The translations under genes and the position numbers were made by a program. The notes beneath the pieces were generated by a model. It made no database searches, was not told the DNA's origin, and saw only the letters and a list, made by a program, of their open reading frames with translations. A stretch of DNA of 64,000 nt from Byssothecium circinans (lineage: Eukaryota > Ascomycota > Dothideomycetes > Pleosporales > Massarinaceae), in contig ML976993.1 of assembly GCA_010015675.1 (NCBI GenBank), positions 274,482 through 338,481 on the forward strand, written 5' to 3'. Shown in pieces: positions 11,501 to 22,527 of the stretch; positions within the stretch are counted from its first letter, which is position 1; the number at the start of each line of letters is the position of its first letter.

Positions 11501-11748
11501 TCATCCACCGAGAGACGATAACAAAGGCAATGGATCTTGCGACGGTTATCGCAGACAGCGAGAGCAGGTGGCTGCAGAAGGCATTTTTGGAGACGGGGAG
11601 GATGACAGAACTCATCACTGTCCTAGCTGAGGTGAGTAAGGCTATGTTGAGACTGGATGAGCATGGCGATGGAAAGGCGGTGAAGAAGCAGAAGAGGGGA
11701 TCGAAAGGCGAGACATTGCGTATCTGGAACCTCAAAGCGGTGAATTGA
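8511..11748 (+). CDS. NUP84: Nucleoporin Nup84/Nup107 family
   Basis: Exons 8511-10827 and 10886-11748 are joined by a GTAAGT...CTAACAATTCAG intron and give about 1059 residues. The protein is almost wholly alpha-helical. A Ser/Arg/Gln-rich head of about 60 residues is followed by helices containing MQELRNWQAELATWELVSLIVEHYHP and repeated Trp-containing segments such as EKISDWCKERNEAWRGVSLG, as in Nup107/Nup84. This protein is a stem component of the Y-shaped nuclear pore scaffold and also functions in mRNA export. The ATG at 8511 was chosen because the upstream in-frame codon at 8490 is GTG. A 39-base in-frame segment at about 11226-11264, GT...ACAG, may be an additional tiny intron. Length and composition fit the family. 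Confidence 0.88.
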
Positions 11749-12977
11749 GGAGTGTGTGAGTAGGGCTTTGTCGATATTTCCAAGGACTATTTGAAATGTT
11801 TGGCTTTCAGATGTTTTGAGGTGACGGGCGAGACATATCTCTCTCAAAACATGTTTTGTGCATGACCTTTGATGGTTGTGCTTTGCATAGATGACGCTGA
11901 GGCTGAGTGAGAAGGACCTTTTGTCAATGGGCTATCCTAGAAGGCCCTGGCATGCAGGGTCCAGAGCGGTAGGTCCAGACGAAACAACAGCCCGGTCCTT
12001 GGTGTTCTCTCCGACTTCTGACTTCGGCCGCCGCCGTCGTGCATCACAATGCCGGCAACTTTGCGCTGCAGCAACACCAACATGTTTAACAAGATGCTTT
12101 GCTTGATGCGACTAGTGGTCGAGTGCGTGAGCGTGCGCTTTGTTGGAACACTTGGGTAATTGCCAGCAGTGCGGCGAGTTTGCGGCGTGGTATTCCATTG
12201 GGGGTTGTGCATCACTGCGCGAAGGGAAGGGAAGAGACGCGAAGGATATCGTGCTGTTACTGCTGTATATGTGCTCGGCTCTGGGGTGCGCAGGCAGGAG
12301 ACACGGCATGTACGAGTTTCGTGAGATGTTTCAAAGTAGTCGGAGTTGAGCTGTGGGGAATGCATGTGGTGTCGGCCATGAAAGTATCGGTACCCGACCA
12401 ATTCACTCCCTCCTTCATGTCGTCCATCTCGACTTGAATGCGCCTGCCTCTTCTGCTCCCCGGTCAACATCGACATATCTGTTCGTTTCTCCTCACATAA
12501 AGGAGAGAAACAGAGTGCGTTTATTCATTAAAGCCAGGCCCCGCGCTCCAGGGGACCAAGCTTCCACACGCGATCGGCGCCGTTTCCGCGTCGTCATCCC
12601 ATCCTCGCATCATTGCCGTCATCCGCCTCCCTCTCCCTTTGCGCTGCCACCCACATCTGGACCCCCTAGACAACAACGCGGACTCGCCAGAAGGAAGCCA
12701 CCGCTACGCAGACCACGCTTCTCCTGCTGCCATTGACTCCTTCCACGACTCTCACAGTGCTGGGAGGGGAGATGGACGCTCCAGCCACCACACCGAACCT
12801 GTGTGATTGTGCCTCGACAAGCTACATCCTAATCCACCAAGGACCCACGAGGCACATCCAGAAGCCCTCCCACAATTTCCCCGACCGCGCTTCGTGATTG
12901 CGCAGTTTCACCCTCGCTGGTCGTCTCCTCCGCACGTCGGGGCTCTTTGCACCCCACTCCAGTCGCTGTCACTTACC
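11749..12977. other. Intergenic, upstream of the unknown gene at 12978
   Basis: This 1.2-kb region lies between two plus-strand genes. The right half (about 12480-12970) is strongly C/T-rich, as in long fungal 5' leaders, and stays open in the frame of the next gene from about 12807, but without an ATG. No other gene is recognised. Confidence 0.5.
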
Positions 12978-14459
12978 ATGGCATGGTTCCTTAGGGGCGT
13001 CCAGGCATGCGTCTTTTCTTATGCGTCGTGTGCACCTTGTACCGGCTATCTGGATAAGAAACACAGACGGACGCAGGCGAAGAAAGCGAGGAAGGCCAGG
13101 ACGAAACTGCAATTGGAACGCCCTGAACTGTACCATCATCCAGAACCGACGGGCACGAATCCGTACTGGCAGGAAGAAATCATCATGGGCCCTGGGCCAC
13201 CACCCCGACGAGCACGACGCACGAACACAGGGAGCATGAGGGCCATCGCCACGGCGGAAACGCAAAGCTCGGCTGTAAGCCAGGGGGGCGATAGCTTCGA
13301 TGTCGGTCGCGGCGATGACTTGCGCCTCAGCGATGATACTCTGGACGATGACAATTGGAATCACAAGCGATATCAGAGGGAAGACGAGGATTTATGGGGC
13401 TCGGAAGCAGTAATGCCTCTGCAGTCCACCATGTCTGGCTCATCCGTTGGGGTTGCAGGCATCACGAGACCCAGCATGTCCCGATCCGAAAGCTACTGCT
13501 CCGCCCGGGCGCCCCCAGTAAACGATTTACATCCTCCCGTCGTCAGTCTGCCATCGCCGCACCCCGTGGACAACCGATGGATGCTTCAACCCCCGCCCAA
13601 AGCTAGTGTCATGAGTGGGAAAGAACGGGCCACAAACCGGAGTCGTAGTGGCAGCGGTGCGAGCAGTCGTGTGGAACTGAGTCTACAACGACAAGTGAGC
13701 GCTCGGCAACTGAAGCACAAGCTCGGTCGCGGAGAGAAGACTGAAAGGCCCATGTCGAGGGGGAGTTCATATTCCAATCTGGTAAGCGGACAGCGCCACG
13801 ACAGACCGAAGACGCCTCAGACACGCCCCATTTCAGCAGCCAGCTCACGCAGGACGAGGCGTTGTGATACTGTCATGGCGAGAGAACCCGTTGAGCACTC
13901 CTCAGGCGACTCGAGCGATACCATTATCAAACGATCCCCGTCGCTCAAATCCCAAAACATTCCAAGCATCAAGCTTGTGCGCGTTCGCACAAGCCGGCAG
14001 CAGCTCTCCACCGTCATGTCCAGCGGTTCTGGAAACCCTACAGTATCTTCCATCACTCTCTCTCCTACATCAGACGAGACGGAAGACGAGAACACCCGCC
14101 ACGCTAAACATTTCTCTTCAACACACTCCTCAGACTCCATCCCCTATTATACCAAACACCGCGCTCCACTCACCTCCTCGGATCGCACATCGCTCAACGT
14201 TCTACAAGATCTCGTTTCCCCACGCGCATTGCTCAACACTCGCTTTGTATCAGCACCCCTCATTGAAGCCAGGATCAAGCTCCCTCATTCAGAAATGGAT
14301 GAGGAGAATACTCTTGGTGTGAGTGGATGGACTGGAAGCGGGTTTGCCATTAGCCGGGGTGGGGGGACGGAACAGACAGACGGCGAGACAAGGGTGCCAT
14401 TTGACAGTCTTGGTGTGTCCGAGAGAGATCCAAGGATGAGATGGAGCGTGGACTTTTGA
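12978..14459 (+). CDS. Fungal protein of unknown function with N-terminal hydrophobic Cys motif
   Basis: One uninterrupted exon encodes 493 residues from the ATG that opens MAWFLRGVQACVFSYASCAPC. The first 25 residues are hydrophobic and Cys-containing, followed by a dense Lys/Arg stretch. Then comes a patterned block, YHHPEPTGTNPYWQEEIIMGPGPPPRR. The rest is Ser/Arg-rich low complexity, ending with a short ordered tail (GWTGSGFAISRGGGTEQTDG and PRMRWSVDF). The N-terminal block and C-terminal tail look evolutionarily constrained, unlike the middle. The head could be a membrane anchor or palmitoylated segment; that is inference. I do not recognise a named domain. Confidence 0.75.
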   Translation: MAWFLRGVQACVFSYASCAPCTGYLDKKHRRTQAKKARKARTKLQLERPELYHHPEPTGTNPYWQEEIIMGPGPPPRRARRTNTGSMRAIATAETQSSAVSQGGDSFDVGRGDDLRLSDDTLDDDNWNHKRYQREDEDLWGSEAVMPLQSTMSGSSVGVAGITRPSMSRSESYCSARAPPVNDLHPPVVSLPSPHPVDNRWMLQPPPKASVMSGKERATNRSRSGSGASSRVELSLQRQVSARQLKHKLGRGEKTERPMSRGSSYSNLVSGQRHDRPKTPQTRPISAASSRRTRRCDTVMAREPVEHSSGDSSDTIIKRSPSLKSQNIPSIKLVRVRTSRQQLSTVMSSGSGNPTVSSITLSPTSDETEDENTRHAKHFSSTHSSDSIPYYTKHRAPLTSSDRTSLNVLQDLVSPRALLNTRFVSAPLIEARIKLPHSEMDEENTLGVSGWTGSGFAISRGGGTEQTDGETRVPFDSLGVSERDPRMRWSVDF

Positions 14460-16689
14460 GTGCCTCTTTTGATCACTGTACACGGCCCGCATATCCTCTT
14501 ACCTTTTGCCTACCCCCTTTTCTGGATCAAGCATTATCTCTACATCCCACATACATTATCGCTTGCGCTCTTTGCTTGGATCGTAGCGTTGGTTTGACGT
14601 ATTTTGTTTGCCGATATCCAGTGCTTTTTCCTGCATTCACTTCTGATTTACTCATTTTGGTGCCGTGTTGAAGCGAGCATCTGTCTTTCTACATACACAG
14701 ACGTATAAGATATATGAGGGGGGACACGTGCACCTGTCAGACGAGGACGAGGTTACGAAAGCGCGTGTTCGTTGTTTGTCGTTTTGCGCTCTTTCTTTCC
14801 CTTTGTTGGTATGCATGCACTTATCGATGGCGTTTATGGAAATATGTACGCTGTCGACGATGGTGCATTTGAAGGAGTTTTGTTTCATGGGCTGCATCTA
14901 TCGAGACCGGAAAGGGTCTGGGTCTGGCTCTGGCTCTGGCTCTGGGACTTCAGACCGGACCCATGCATGACTGCGGAAGGGGCGGATGTGGTTATACGCA
15001 TGTACCAGTACAAGGGAGGCTTTGATAGCATGGAGTGAGATATGGGTATGCCTCGGATGAGCAGGAGAAGTGGAATCAAGCCTTACATCTTCAAAATATA
15101 ACATCTCTCTCGTTGCTTACTGTTCTTTCAGGGTGAATGTTACAGCTCCAAGGAAATGTTGAAGGCAAACGTGCCTTTTGTCTCGTGGTAACGATAGCCC
15201 AGAAACAAATAGGAGACATCTTCGACAAAAGCACCCCTTTACCACACGAGATACCCAAAGTAACGATGACGAAGCATTAATCTCATCCAGGACAACGTGA
15301 AGAGATGGAGGAGAGTACCAGGGCAGGCTGCTTGACTGGGGAAGTTGGGTTTAAGGAGCGCAGGAACGACTAGACGACGCAATCGATTGGCGGCATGTCA
15401 TCCGACCCTGCATAGAGGGTCTAATATACAATCCTCAGAGGTAAGCACGTTCTAAGCGAATTCCTACCCAACGGCAGGTACCGGATGAGGTCGGACTACA
15501 TGTCTCTTCTCCGTCGTCATACGATGGCACTAGGCAGTGAGCAGCCATCACCGCCACCAACAACAAAAGCATGAAGTCGTTTAGCCCTGAATGTTAACCG
15601 TAGGTTTTAGATCTCAGCCACTGATATCACACGAAGCCAGCCTTGCGTCAAAAGCTGAAAAGTCGCCACGATTGTTCTGTCGCTCAATTCACACTGCCGT
15701 CGCCGCACTTAAAAGGCACATACGACAAACATGCAGCCTCTCTGAGGACAGCGAGCTCCATTCCCGTCCGGGCGTTGATCTTAGCACTACAGCTGCTCAT
15801 GCCTGGAAATAGCTCTCCCGAGAAATAGTATGACCCGATTACAGTCATCACGACGAGCTTCACCCATTACAGCATGAAAACCTGATCAGCTCCTATACAT
15901 GCTGTCTCATACAGAGAGGAATTGTGCTCTATACGAGTACTGTTCCCGTCGGTTTGAAACCCCGCCAAACTTCCTCTCTATGTACTTCGTCGTGTTGGAC
16001 TTTGCGCAATCACCCGCTATAACAAGACTACTCCTACCGTGGTAGAAAAGGCGCTCCAGGGAAACGGATAACCCTGCGCGGGGTATGGCAGAGTCGATAG
16101 AGGGAATGTGGGAGGAGGGCTGGGGAACAGGAAAGAGTAGCGGAGCCATGGGTGAACGCCTATGAAAGGATAGTCGACTAGCAATGATTATGGTCGGTGC
16201 AGGCTCTCTTCGAGCCTGGCCCCTGGAAACATGATGCGAGATATAAGGAGGAGATTTACTTCCAGGATGGTCCCGCACATATTAGCTGCTGGTAAAGATA
16301 TGGTTGGACGCAGCGGAAGAGAAGAAGGGTCATGTCGAGGAAGTGCCGAATAGCTGTTAGTTGAACCACTGGTGATATTAATCGAAAGATTAAAAGCTTC
16401 AGGTAGATGCAGAGTGCCTCTGCCACAGCAAATGAAGTGGAGGAGAAGGCTCCACGTAGCAGATACGAAAAGGAAGCAGACGGAAGATTCTGTACGCCAG
16501 AAAGAGCAGAAGAATCGATGGATGAATTTACCACATGGGCATGTACCAATGAGAAGTTGCTAGGTCCATGTCACAGACAAGAACCGCGTACCCGCTAAAC
16601 ATATACTGCATCATAAACCACCTCAAAATACCTATCTACAACATGAAAAGAAAAACAACCTGCCAGAAACCATCTTAACCCTGGGCCTC
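14460..16689. other. Long gene-poor interval (2.2 kb)
   Basis: This interval holds the 3' end of the unknown gene (+) and that of FIG4 (-). Small open frames occur, for example 16256-16549 (-) with a hydrophobic translation, but none has recognisable features or convincing splice partners. A hexanucleotide tract lies at 14914-14947. A non-coding transcript is possible but not supported. Confidence 0.5.
14914..14947 (+). repeat. Hexanucleotide microsatellite (GGGTCT/GGCTCT)
   Basis: About five and a half imperfect tandem hexamers of the form GG(G/C)TCT run without interruption. This is a simple-sequence repeat in non-coding DNA. Confidence 0.9.
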
Positions 16690-19600
16690 CTATCGCACAG
16701 GCAACTGATTCTGCCACTCAGGATCAACCTTGCTCTGCTTGAAGAAGCTCTTTCCCCTAAGCCACTGCCGATACGCCTTATACCTCTTCTTCCCACCGTC
16801 GTCCTCCTCCACGTCTAATGGATTATCCTTCACTTTCAGAAATTCCTCAAATTCCTCAATATCTTCGTCTGCAGTCTGAAACTTGCCTGTTGGCTGTTCG
16901 TTATCTGCATCTCCCTTGATACTGTGCGCATATTGCGAATGCGGATACGGGCTGTAGTACGAGGGAACGGGCGGATGTTGGTATGCATGCGCAGAAGGGT
17001 GTGAGAATGGTGTGAAGGAGTAACCAGCTGAAGAGGCAGGGCGGCCGATATTGAAAGATCGTATCGAAGCAGTGTCGTTTTCCAAGGTGGCGTATTCGTT
17101 TAGGGATGGGTGAAGAGACGAGGTCTCGGCGTTGTTCTGGGGTTGTGTACTGCCCTCGGTCATGTCGAGGTATTCCCTGAATTCCTGCGCGGATGGATCA
17201 TCGGCAAGCGGCATCTCGGAACTTACCACAAGAGGCAAATTCAGTGGATGCTCCACATAGCGACTGTACTCATCCTCCTCTACGGCCGTTACGGTGGGGT
17301 TGATGCTGTTGTCGTGGAACTGTGCAAGCGTCCATAGATGAATGAGATTCTTGTCGGCGGGCTTGAAGTCTTTCTGGCCAAAGCTTGAAGAGAAACCTGT
17401 GGTGGAGGAATTGGACAGCGATGGGAAATTTCCTGATGTTGCCGGAGCTGAGCTCCGCATACGATTCTCAGATTGTGGATCGCGTAATATTGATTGCTTA
17501 AGTGGCGACCCTGTTTCCGGTATGGTGAGGTGCATCTCTTTGCGTTTCCTAGCAATGAAACTGTCCTTACGAGACTCATCCTCGCTGAGAGGGTCCAAAA
17601 TCGTTACACCCTTGCGCTGCTGTGGCTTTCTACTTCCTTTTTCGGGTGAGAGATGATCTTGCTGCTTCTTGCGGACCACGAAAGGCGATGCGTCTTGTTG
17701 GCGCGATGGAAAGGAAATGTCCTTCTGATGGCTTGGTGGGCAGTTCAAGCGGAATGCATAAACTTTCAGGAGGGAAGTTACAGCGAGAGGTCGATAGTAC
17801 TCTAGCCAGTAATCATCCTCGGTTTCCACACCTTTCTTCATGAGCTGCATTTGCCTCTCGGGTGATACTGTCAGCGGCGGAAGGAAATACGGCTCGAGAT
17901 TTTCTAGCGTGTACCAATGGATGTAGCTTCTCCGATGCCAATAGAGGAAATCACGCGGGTCTTCATGATGCAGGTGATAGTCTGTTACAAGCTCCCACAA
18001 CAAGGGCCCATCCTCATCGAAAACATAGTTACCGAGAAACAAATTGTACGCTTCTTGCCGTTGTGAGTCGAGGAAGGAGTTGTGGTAATAGCGTTTGAAG
18101 CTCTCAACCATGTCCCGCGAGCTGCTCTGCCACTGGTTGATCTTCCGGTAGGTAGCCATTGTGTTGACAAGATGCGAGCCTCCATACTGCATGGCTATAG
18201 CATCTCCGTGGTTGTGGAACATGTGGGTGAAATTATCCACACAATCGGTATCATACTCCACAGTAGGCCCTTTGATGACTCCGAGTGCTTGGAGCTGTCG
18301 TCCAAGCGCGCGCTTTGCGATTACGAATTGCGCGGCATTTGTACGATCGAGACAATCGATGCAATTGGTCCTTGCAACACCATTCTGCACCTGCGGTGTA
18401 TCAAACTCCAAGTCACCATTATGGAAAAAGCCAGTCTGACGAATGACCTTTTCGGCAAGGCCCTCCAAAGTACTAATAACATCTTGGCCCCGTGTTTTCG
18501 ATGCCCTTGCCATATCAAAGGCTTCATAGATGATCTTCTTGTCTTTGGGCAAAGTCTGGTTGAGGTAGTCGATGGCATGCTTGTACTCATACAGAAGCTT
18601 CGACTCCCTTGGTGTACGCTCTCGTTGCTTAATGAGATTAAGAACGTATACTGGTGCTCCATATCTTTCGAACAGATTGTCGAAGTGTAATGCAGCAGCG
18701 CTGAAGAAAGGATCTGGGAGGTTCAGGTCGATATCTGGTTTGGGTGTGACTCCAGTATTGTCCTGGGTCCAGTAGAGCGGAATACTACCTCGATGCTGCA
18801 CGTACGATGTATAACTGGCATTGGAGAACAACCGCGGTCCAGGCGCATGGAAAGAGGTAGTGAGTGCCTCTGAAACAACCTGCTCTGTCTCGACATCGTT
18901 CGCTACGTAGCCACGATCGTTTGCGCCACGCTTGAGGAACCGCGCCCCTGCAAAGAACCTGGATCGCCTCGCGAGTAGCGTTATATAAATCCTTCGTCCA
19001 AAGACGTCAAGGGACGATTGATCAACGGAACCATGGATGATTGGATGACACCAATCGTACACGTTCTTCAGAGCTGCCTTAGCTGGCTCAAGCAGAAAGT
19101 GGTTCCAAACAAACATATCTTGGTAGTCGCGGTTTGGATGTGGGAGTCCTTCGTTAAGGGCCTGCCTCTCTCGAATGATATTCTGCTGGAGACTTCTCGT
19201 GATGTTGTACGAGTAGCTAAAGTAGAAGAATCGAGTGAGGTCAAGATTGTTGAGGATGCCTAGAAATCTTGCTTCCTCTGGATTCCGGTCTTTTTGAAAT
19301 CGCAGTGTTGCTCCCGTGGTTAGAGGTATCAGCTCTGTACCGTCCACTTGATATATGTAGTGGCCACCAATCATAGCCACTTGTGCCCTCTTCGTGATGA
19401 GAAGCATGTAATATGCTTCCGTGAAGTGGATAAAGCCCAGAAGACCCCAAGTACTGCATTTTAGCTTCATGCCTCCAGTATGTTTATTCCCGTCGTCGAT
19501 GGTATTCAAGAGCTGATTCATCTCCCGCTTATCGTACACGATATCATCTTCGAATACGCTAAGATGACCAGGTGCGGTGCGGTCGATCTTCAAGACCCGG

Positions 19601-20037
19601 TAGTGCTTGTCCATGCTATCAGCTCCGACGAGATAGAATCGAGTGCTCGTCTCATAGAGAGAGAACTTGTGCATCCTATTGATGCCACCTTCGCCCACTT
19701 TGACATAACCTGCTCCTTTCTTTTGCATGGCTGCTGGACTCGACGATCTTTGAAACGATACCGGTACTGCAGGGTTCTCATCTTCCCCGGGAAATGTCAT
19801 CTCCTCCGTATCGCCACGAGGGATATCGGGCACCTTTTCCATATCTGCCTCTGGTAAGAAGTTTTTGACAGGTACATCGGGTTTAGCGGAAAGTGCTGGG
19901 CTTCCGATGGCTGTTGAAGCCTGGTCGGCATCTTTGAGCTTGTCTTGAAGAGTGTCAACGGAATCGGCCGTGTGAAATGAGCCGGCTATTGAACTAGGCC
20001 GTGTGCCCGTCTCCGGCTTCTGCCGTGCATTGTCCAT
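16690..20037 (-). CDS. FIG4: Fig4-like SAC-domain phosphoinositide 5-phosphatase
   Basis: A single 1115-residue open frame starts at the ATG that opens MDNARQKPETG. After a 110-residue low-complexity head, the SAC domain begins (HKFSLYETSTRFYLVGAD) and runs to about residue 700. It carries the catalytic CX5R motif in NCIDCLDRTNAAQF, with Cys about 559 and Arg about 565. The conserved Fig4 segment with WEL and RDFLYWHRRSYIHWYTLENLEPYFLPP follows, then a disordered tail. Fig4 works with the Fab1/PIKfyve kinase and Vac14 scaffold on endosome and vacuole membranes, controlling PI(3,5)P2. No membrane helix is seen, which separates it from Sac1. Length is longer than yeast Fig4 because of the low-complexity ends. 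Confidence 0.95.
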   Translation of the reverse strand: MDNARQKPETGTRPSSIAGSFHTADSVDTLQDKLKDADQASTAIGSPALSAKPDVPVKNFLPEADMEKVPDIPRGDTEEMTFPGEDENPAVPVSFQRSSSPAAMQKKGAGYVKVGEGGINRMHKFSLYETSTRFYLVGADSMDKHYRVLKIDRTAPGHLSVFEDDIVYDKREMNQLLNTIDDGNKHTGGMKLKCSTWGLLGFIHFTEAYYMLLITKRAQVAMIGGHYIYQVDGTELIPLTTGATLRFQKDRNPEEARFLGILNNLDLTRFFYFSYSYNITRSLQQNIIRERQALNEGLPHPNRDYQDMFVWNHFLLEPAKAALKNVYDWCHPIIHGSVDQSSLDVFGRRIYITLLARRSRFFAGARFLKRGANDRGYVANDVETEQVVSEALTTSFHAPGPRLFSNASYTSYVQHRGSIPLYWTQDNTGVTPKPDIDLNLPDPFFSAAALHFDNLFERYGAPVYVLNLIKQRERTPRESKLLYEYKHAIDYLNQTLPKDKKIIYEAFDMARASKTRGQDVISTLEGLAEKVIRQTGFFHNGDLEFDTPQVQNGVARTNCIDCLDRTNAAQFVIAKRALGRQLQALGVIKGPTVEYDTDCVDNFTHMFHNHGDAIAMQYGGSHLVNTMATYRKINQWQSSSRDMVESFKRYYHNSFLDSQRQEAYNLFLGNYVFDEDGPLLWELVTDYHLHHEDPRDFLYWHRRSYIHWYTLENLEPYFLPPLTVSPERQMQLMKKGVETEDDYWLEYYRPLAVTSLLKVYAFRLNCPPSHQKDISFPSRQQDASPFVVRKKQQDHLSPEKGSRKPQQRKGVTILDPLSEDESRKDSFIARKRKEMHLTIPETGSPLKQSILRDPQSENRMRSSAPATSGNFPSLSNSSTTGFSSSFGQKDFKPADKNLIHLWTLAQFHDNSINPTVTAVEEDEYSRYVEHPLNLPLVVSSEMPLADDPSAQEFREYLDMTEGSTQPQNNAETSSLHPSLNEYATLENDTASIRSFNIGRPASSAGYSFTPFSHPSAHAYQHPPVPSYYSPYPHSQYAHSIKGDADNEQPTGKFQTADEDIEEFEEFLKVKDNPLDVEEDDGGKKRYKAYRQWLRGKSFFKQSKVDPEWQNQLPVR

Positions 20038-20481
20038 GATGAAAGAAAGGGGCAGAGCAAGGGACGTTGAAGTTGGTTCAGCGCACGATCAATCAGGTCA
20101 TGGCCACATGGTCGTTTTCGTTTGAGATGTGCAGAGGATCGATGACTTAGAGCTAGCTAATAATCGAAATCGAAAGCTTGTGAAGAAAATAGGCTTAGTT
20201 ATCAACGCGTGCGGTTATCATACGCATGGAGGTGCTGGCGCAAAAGTGTGAAAGGAGCGCTTGTCCGTTTTGGGTCTGACAGGTCGGCCTTGGCGTGCGT
20301 CAATGCCCAGGTGCACTTCCGATCACGTGCAATCATCGCAGGGCTCTAGGGCTCCAGGGGTCCACATGCAAGCTACATATCCATGGATGTGGGCAATTGA
20401 ATAATAACTCCATATTTAATTGCATTAATATTACAATTACATTTTCATTCTCTCAAAGCCTCTGTCCAGTCCAACGGCTCG
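20038..20481. promoter_or_regulatory. Intergenic between FIG4 start and MFS gene end
   Basis: This region holds the FIG4 promoter and the 3' end of the MFS gene, both minus strand. A CACGTG E-box-type palindrome is at 20324-20329. A short AT-rich patch is at about 20395-20455. No gene is seen. Confidence 0.45.
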
Positions 20482-22527
20482 TCAGAGCATGAAATCAAAT
20501 ACACCCCTTTTCTCTCTCACTGCTCCACCCTCCTCAAGCGCTATACCGGTATACTCCACGTTCTTTTCCCCCTTACCCCTCCTATTCTGACTCAGAAGCA
20601 CGGCTCTTAAAATTGCTGCAAGGACGCCGACCAACAGCATGAAGCCCGCACAAACTGACATACCCTTCACATACCACGGCCCGTCTTCGTTCGGAAATAT
20701 ACTGGTCCCCACGAGGGGTCCTGGGAAAATGAGAACCAGGTTTTATTCTATGCCTTGCATTGGGGTGAAAAATAGGAGTAAACTTACCCATTTGTCCAAT
20801 CGCGCTAAACGTTTGTACACCAAGTCAGCAAACCTTCCGGATTGTAATTTAAAGTGCAGGGTTACAAACTTCATTATAGCCAAGCCGGTGCCTTTCTTGC
20901 AATCGCTTTCTTGGTTGTTGATAGTCCAGGTGATGATGATCGTGATTGCAGAGAAGAAACCTGCGGCTGCGGGAAAGAGCGCAAAATACCGAATCCAAAT
21001 GTTAGAATAGCGGTAGTAGCCACAAATGGCGATGGTGCCGTATCCGGAAGTTGCGAGGAGAGAGTGAAGTATAATAAATGTCGAGCGGGATTGGAGGCGA
21101 TCGGAGTAATACGCAGTAGCCAAGACTACGATAAATGAGAAGAAGTACGGTGGTGCAGACAGTACTTGTGCCGTAATTGACCGGTGACCCATATCTTTTA
21201 TTATGGTGGGCAAGAACACCGGCATGCTGCTGAACGCCACATTGCAGCTAAAGAACATAAACTGCATGCTGTGAGTAACGGTATTTTTTTGGGTTTGGGT
21301 CGAGGGTGCGTGTAAACTCACGGCGGTCAAGTAGCATTTGGGATCCTTGAAAGTTGACAGTACTTCACGAAAATGGACACCCTTTCTACGTTCGCTATGC
21401 GAACCATACTTCTCTTCCAAGTTTTCCTCGTCTCTGTCCTCCTTCTCTTGCCTCAATCTCAATACAGCTACCTCTCTCTGCCTGGGTGTCAACCATTTGG
21501 CTGAACCTGGGGAGTCCGGGACGAAGTCCCAAGCCCAAACGGCCACCAGCACACTAGGGAAGCCCTCAATGAGGAATAGCAATCTCCATGGACTGAATGG
21601 ACCGTGCTGACCAATTTTGGTAATCAACCACGCCAATGCTCCCGCAAATGATGCAGAAAGTGGGCTCGCCGAGATGAAAAGTCCGGTCCTAAAGGCTAGC
21701 TCATGCCGACGGAAGAAGAAAGAGAGGTAGAATGGAACACCTGGACCGAAGGCTGCTTCGCCAATGCCAAGGAGAGCCCGAAGGAAGAGGAGAAAACCAA
21801 AAGAAGTTGCCACCGCTTGCAACGATGCAATTATGCCCCAGGAAAGAATACTGATGGAGATGTAAATGTGAGGTGGAACGATGCGATACATGAGCGTCAG
21901 CCACTCAAAAGCAACTGTCCTCGTTTAGCAAAGTTTCTGCACTAGGACTATAGACTTAGCCCACTGTAAGTGATATAAAAAGCCCAGAGCAACCACTTGT
22001 ATTGCTGCGACGTGAGCTTTAAATCATCGGCCAGTCCGGCGATCTTTGCATTACCAATATCTGGCAAGTACGTTAGTTTATCCATGTAAAATCTTATTAT
22101 TGGTAAGGAGATTTTATGCTTGAGTAAACACCTTACAATCCTTTCACAGAAACTACTCACTCGATCTATCCAAAAAGCTCAGACAATAAAGCAGGGCCAT
22201 GAATGCTACCAATCGTCTATCCAACTTCCTCAACACCGCTTCATCTTCATCTGGAGTGTATAGCTCATAGCTTTGCACTGAGCTCACTGAGAAACGTCGG
22301 GGATTTGGGAGCAAACTCGCGTCTACGGCGTGTGGAACGCGTAGTCCATCGTCATCATTTCCCTCTCCTATTTCGTGTACAGTAGGTTTTATTGGACGTA
22401 GCTCGTAAGATTCTTCTTCTGTTACGAGCATGTGGTTAGAGAATCGCGAGGCGGAGCGCCTGGGCTTCGGGGAATTGTTAGTGTCCGTGCTGGCAGAAGC
22501 TGATTCCTGGGGTGATGGTGATGGCAT
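20482..22527 (-). CDS. MFS transporter, Dal5/anion:cation symporter type
   Basis: Six exons (22527-22161, 22060-21965, 21914-21322, 21261-20870, 20804-20788, 20720-20482) give 567 residues. Joining them restores the Dal5-family signature FLDRSNIGNAKIAGL after the first helix. It also restores ITYIAFEWLTLMYRI and, through a 17-base microexon, the run MNAIGQMGPLVGTSIFP in the C-terminal half. About twelve hydrophobic segments are visible. The first 110 residues form a Ser/acidic cytoplasmic tail. The family (allantoate, nicotinate, pantothenate and related organic-anion carriers) uses the proton gradient at the plasma membrane. The substrate is not predictable from sequence. Several introns are 3n long and lack stops, so simple open-frame calling mis-annotates this gene. 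It lies next to a GMC oxidoreductase in the same orientation. Confidence 0.87.

Noticed and set aside
16256..16549. A hydrophobic 97-codon minus-strand frame in the 2.2-kb gap
   Set aside because: It starts in no recognisable context, matches no known family and has no supporting splice sites; it may be chance.
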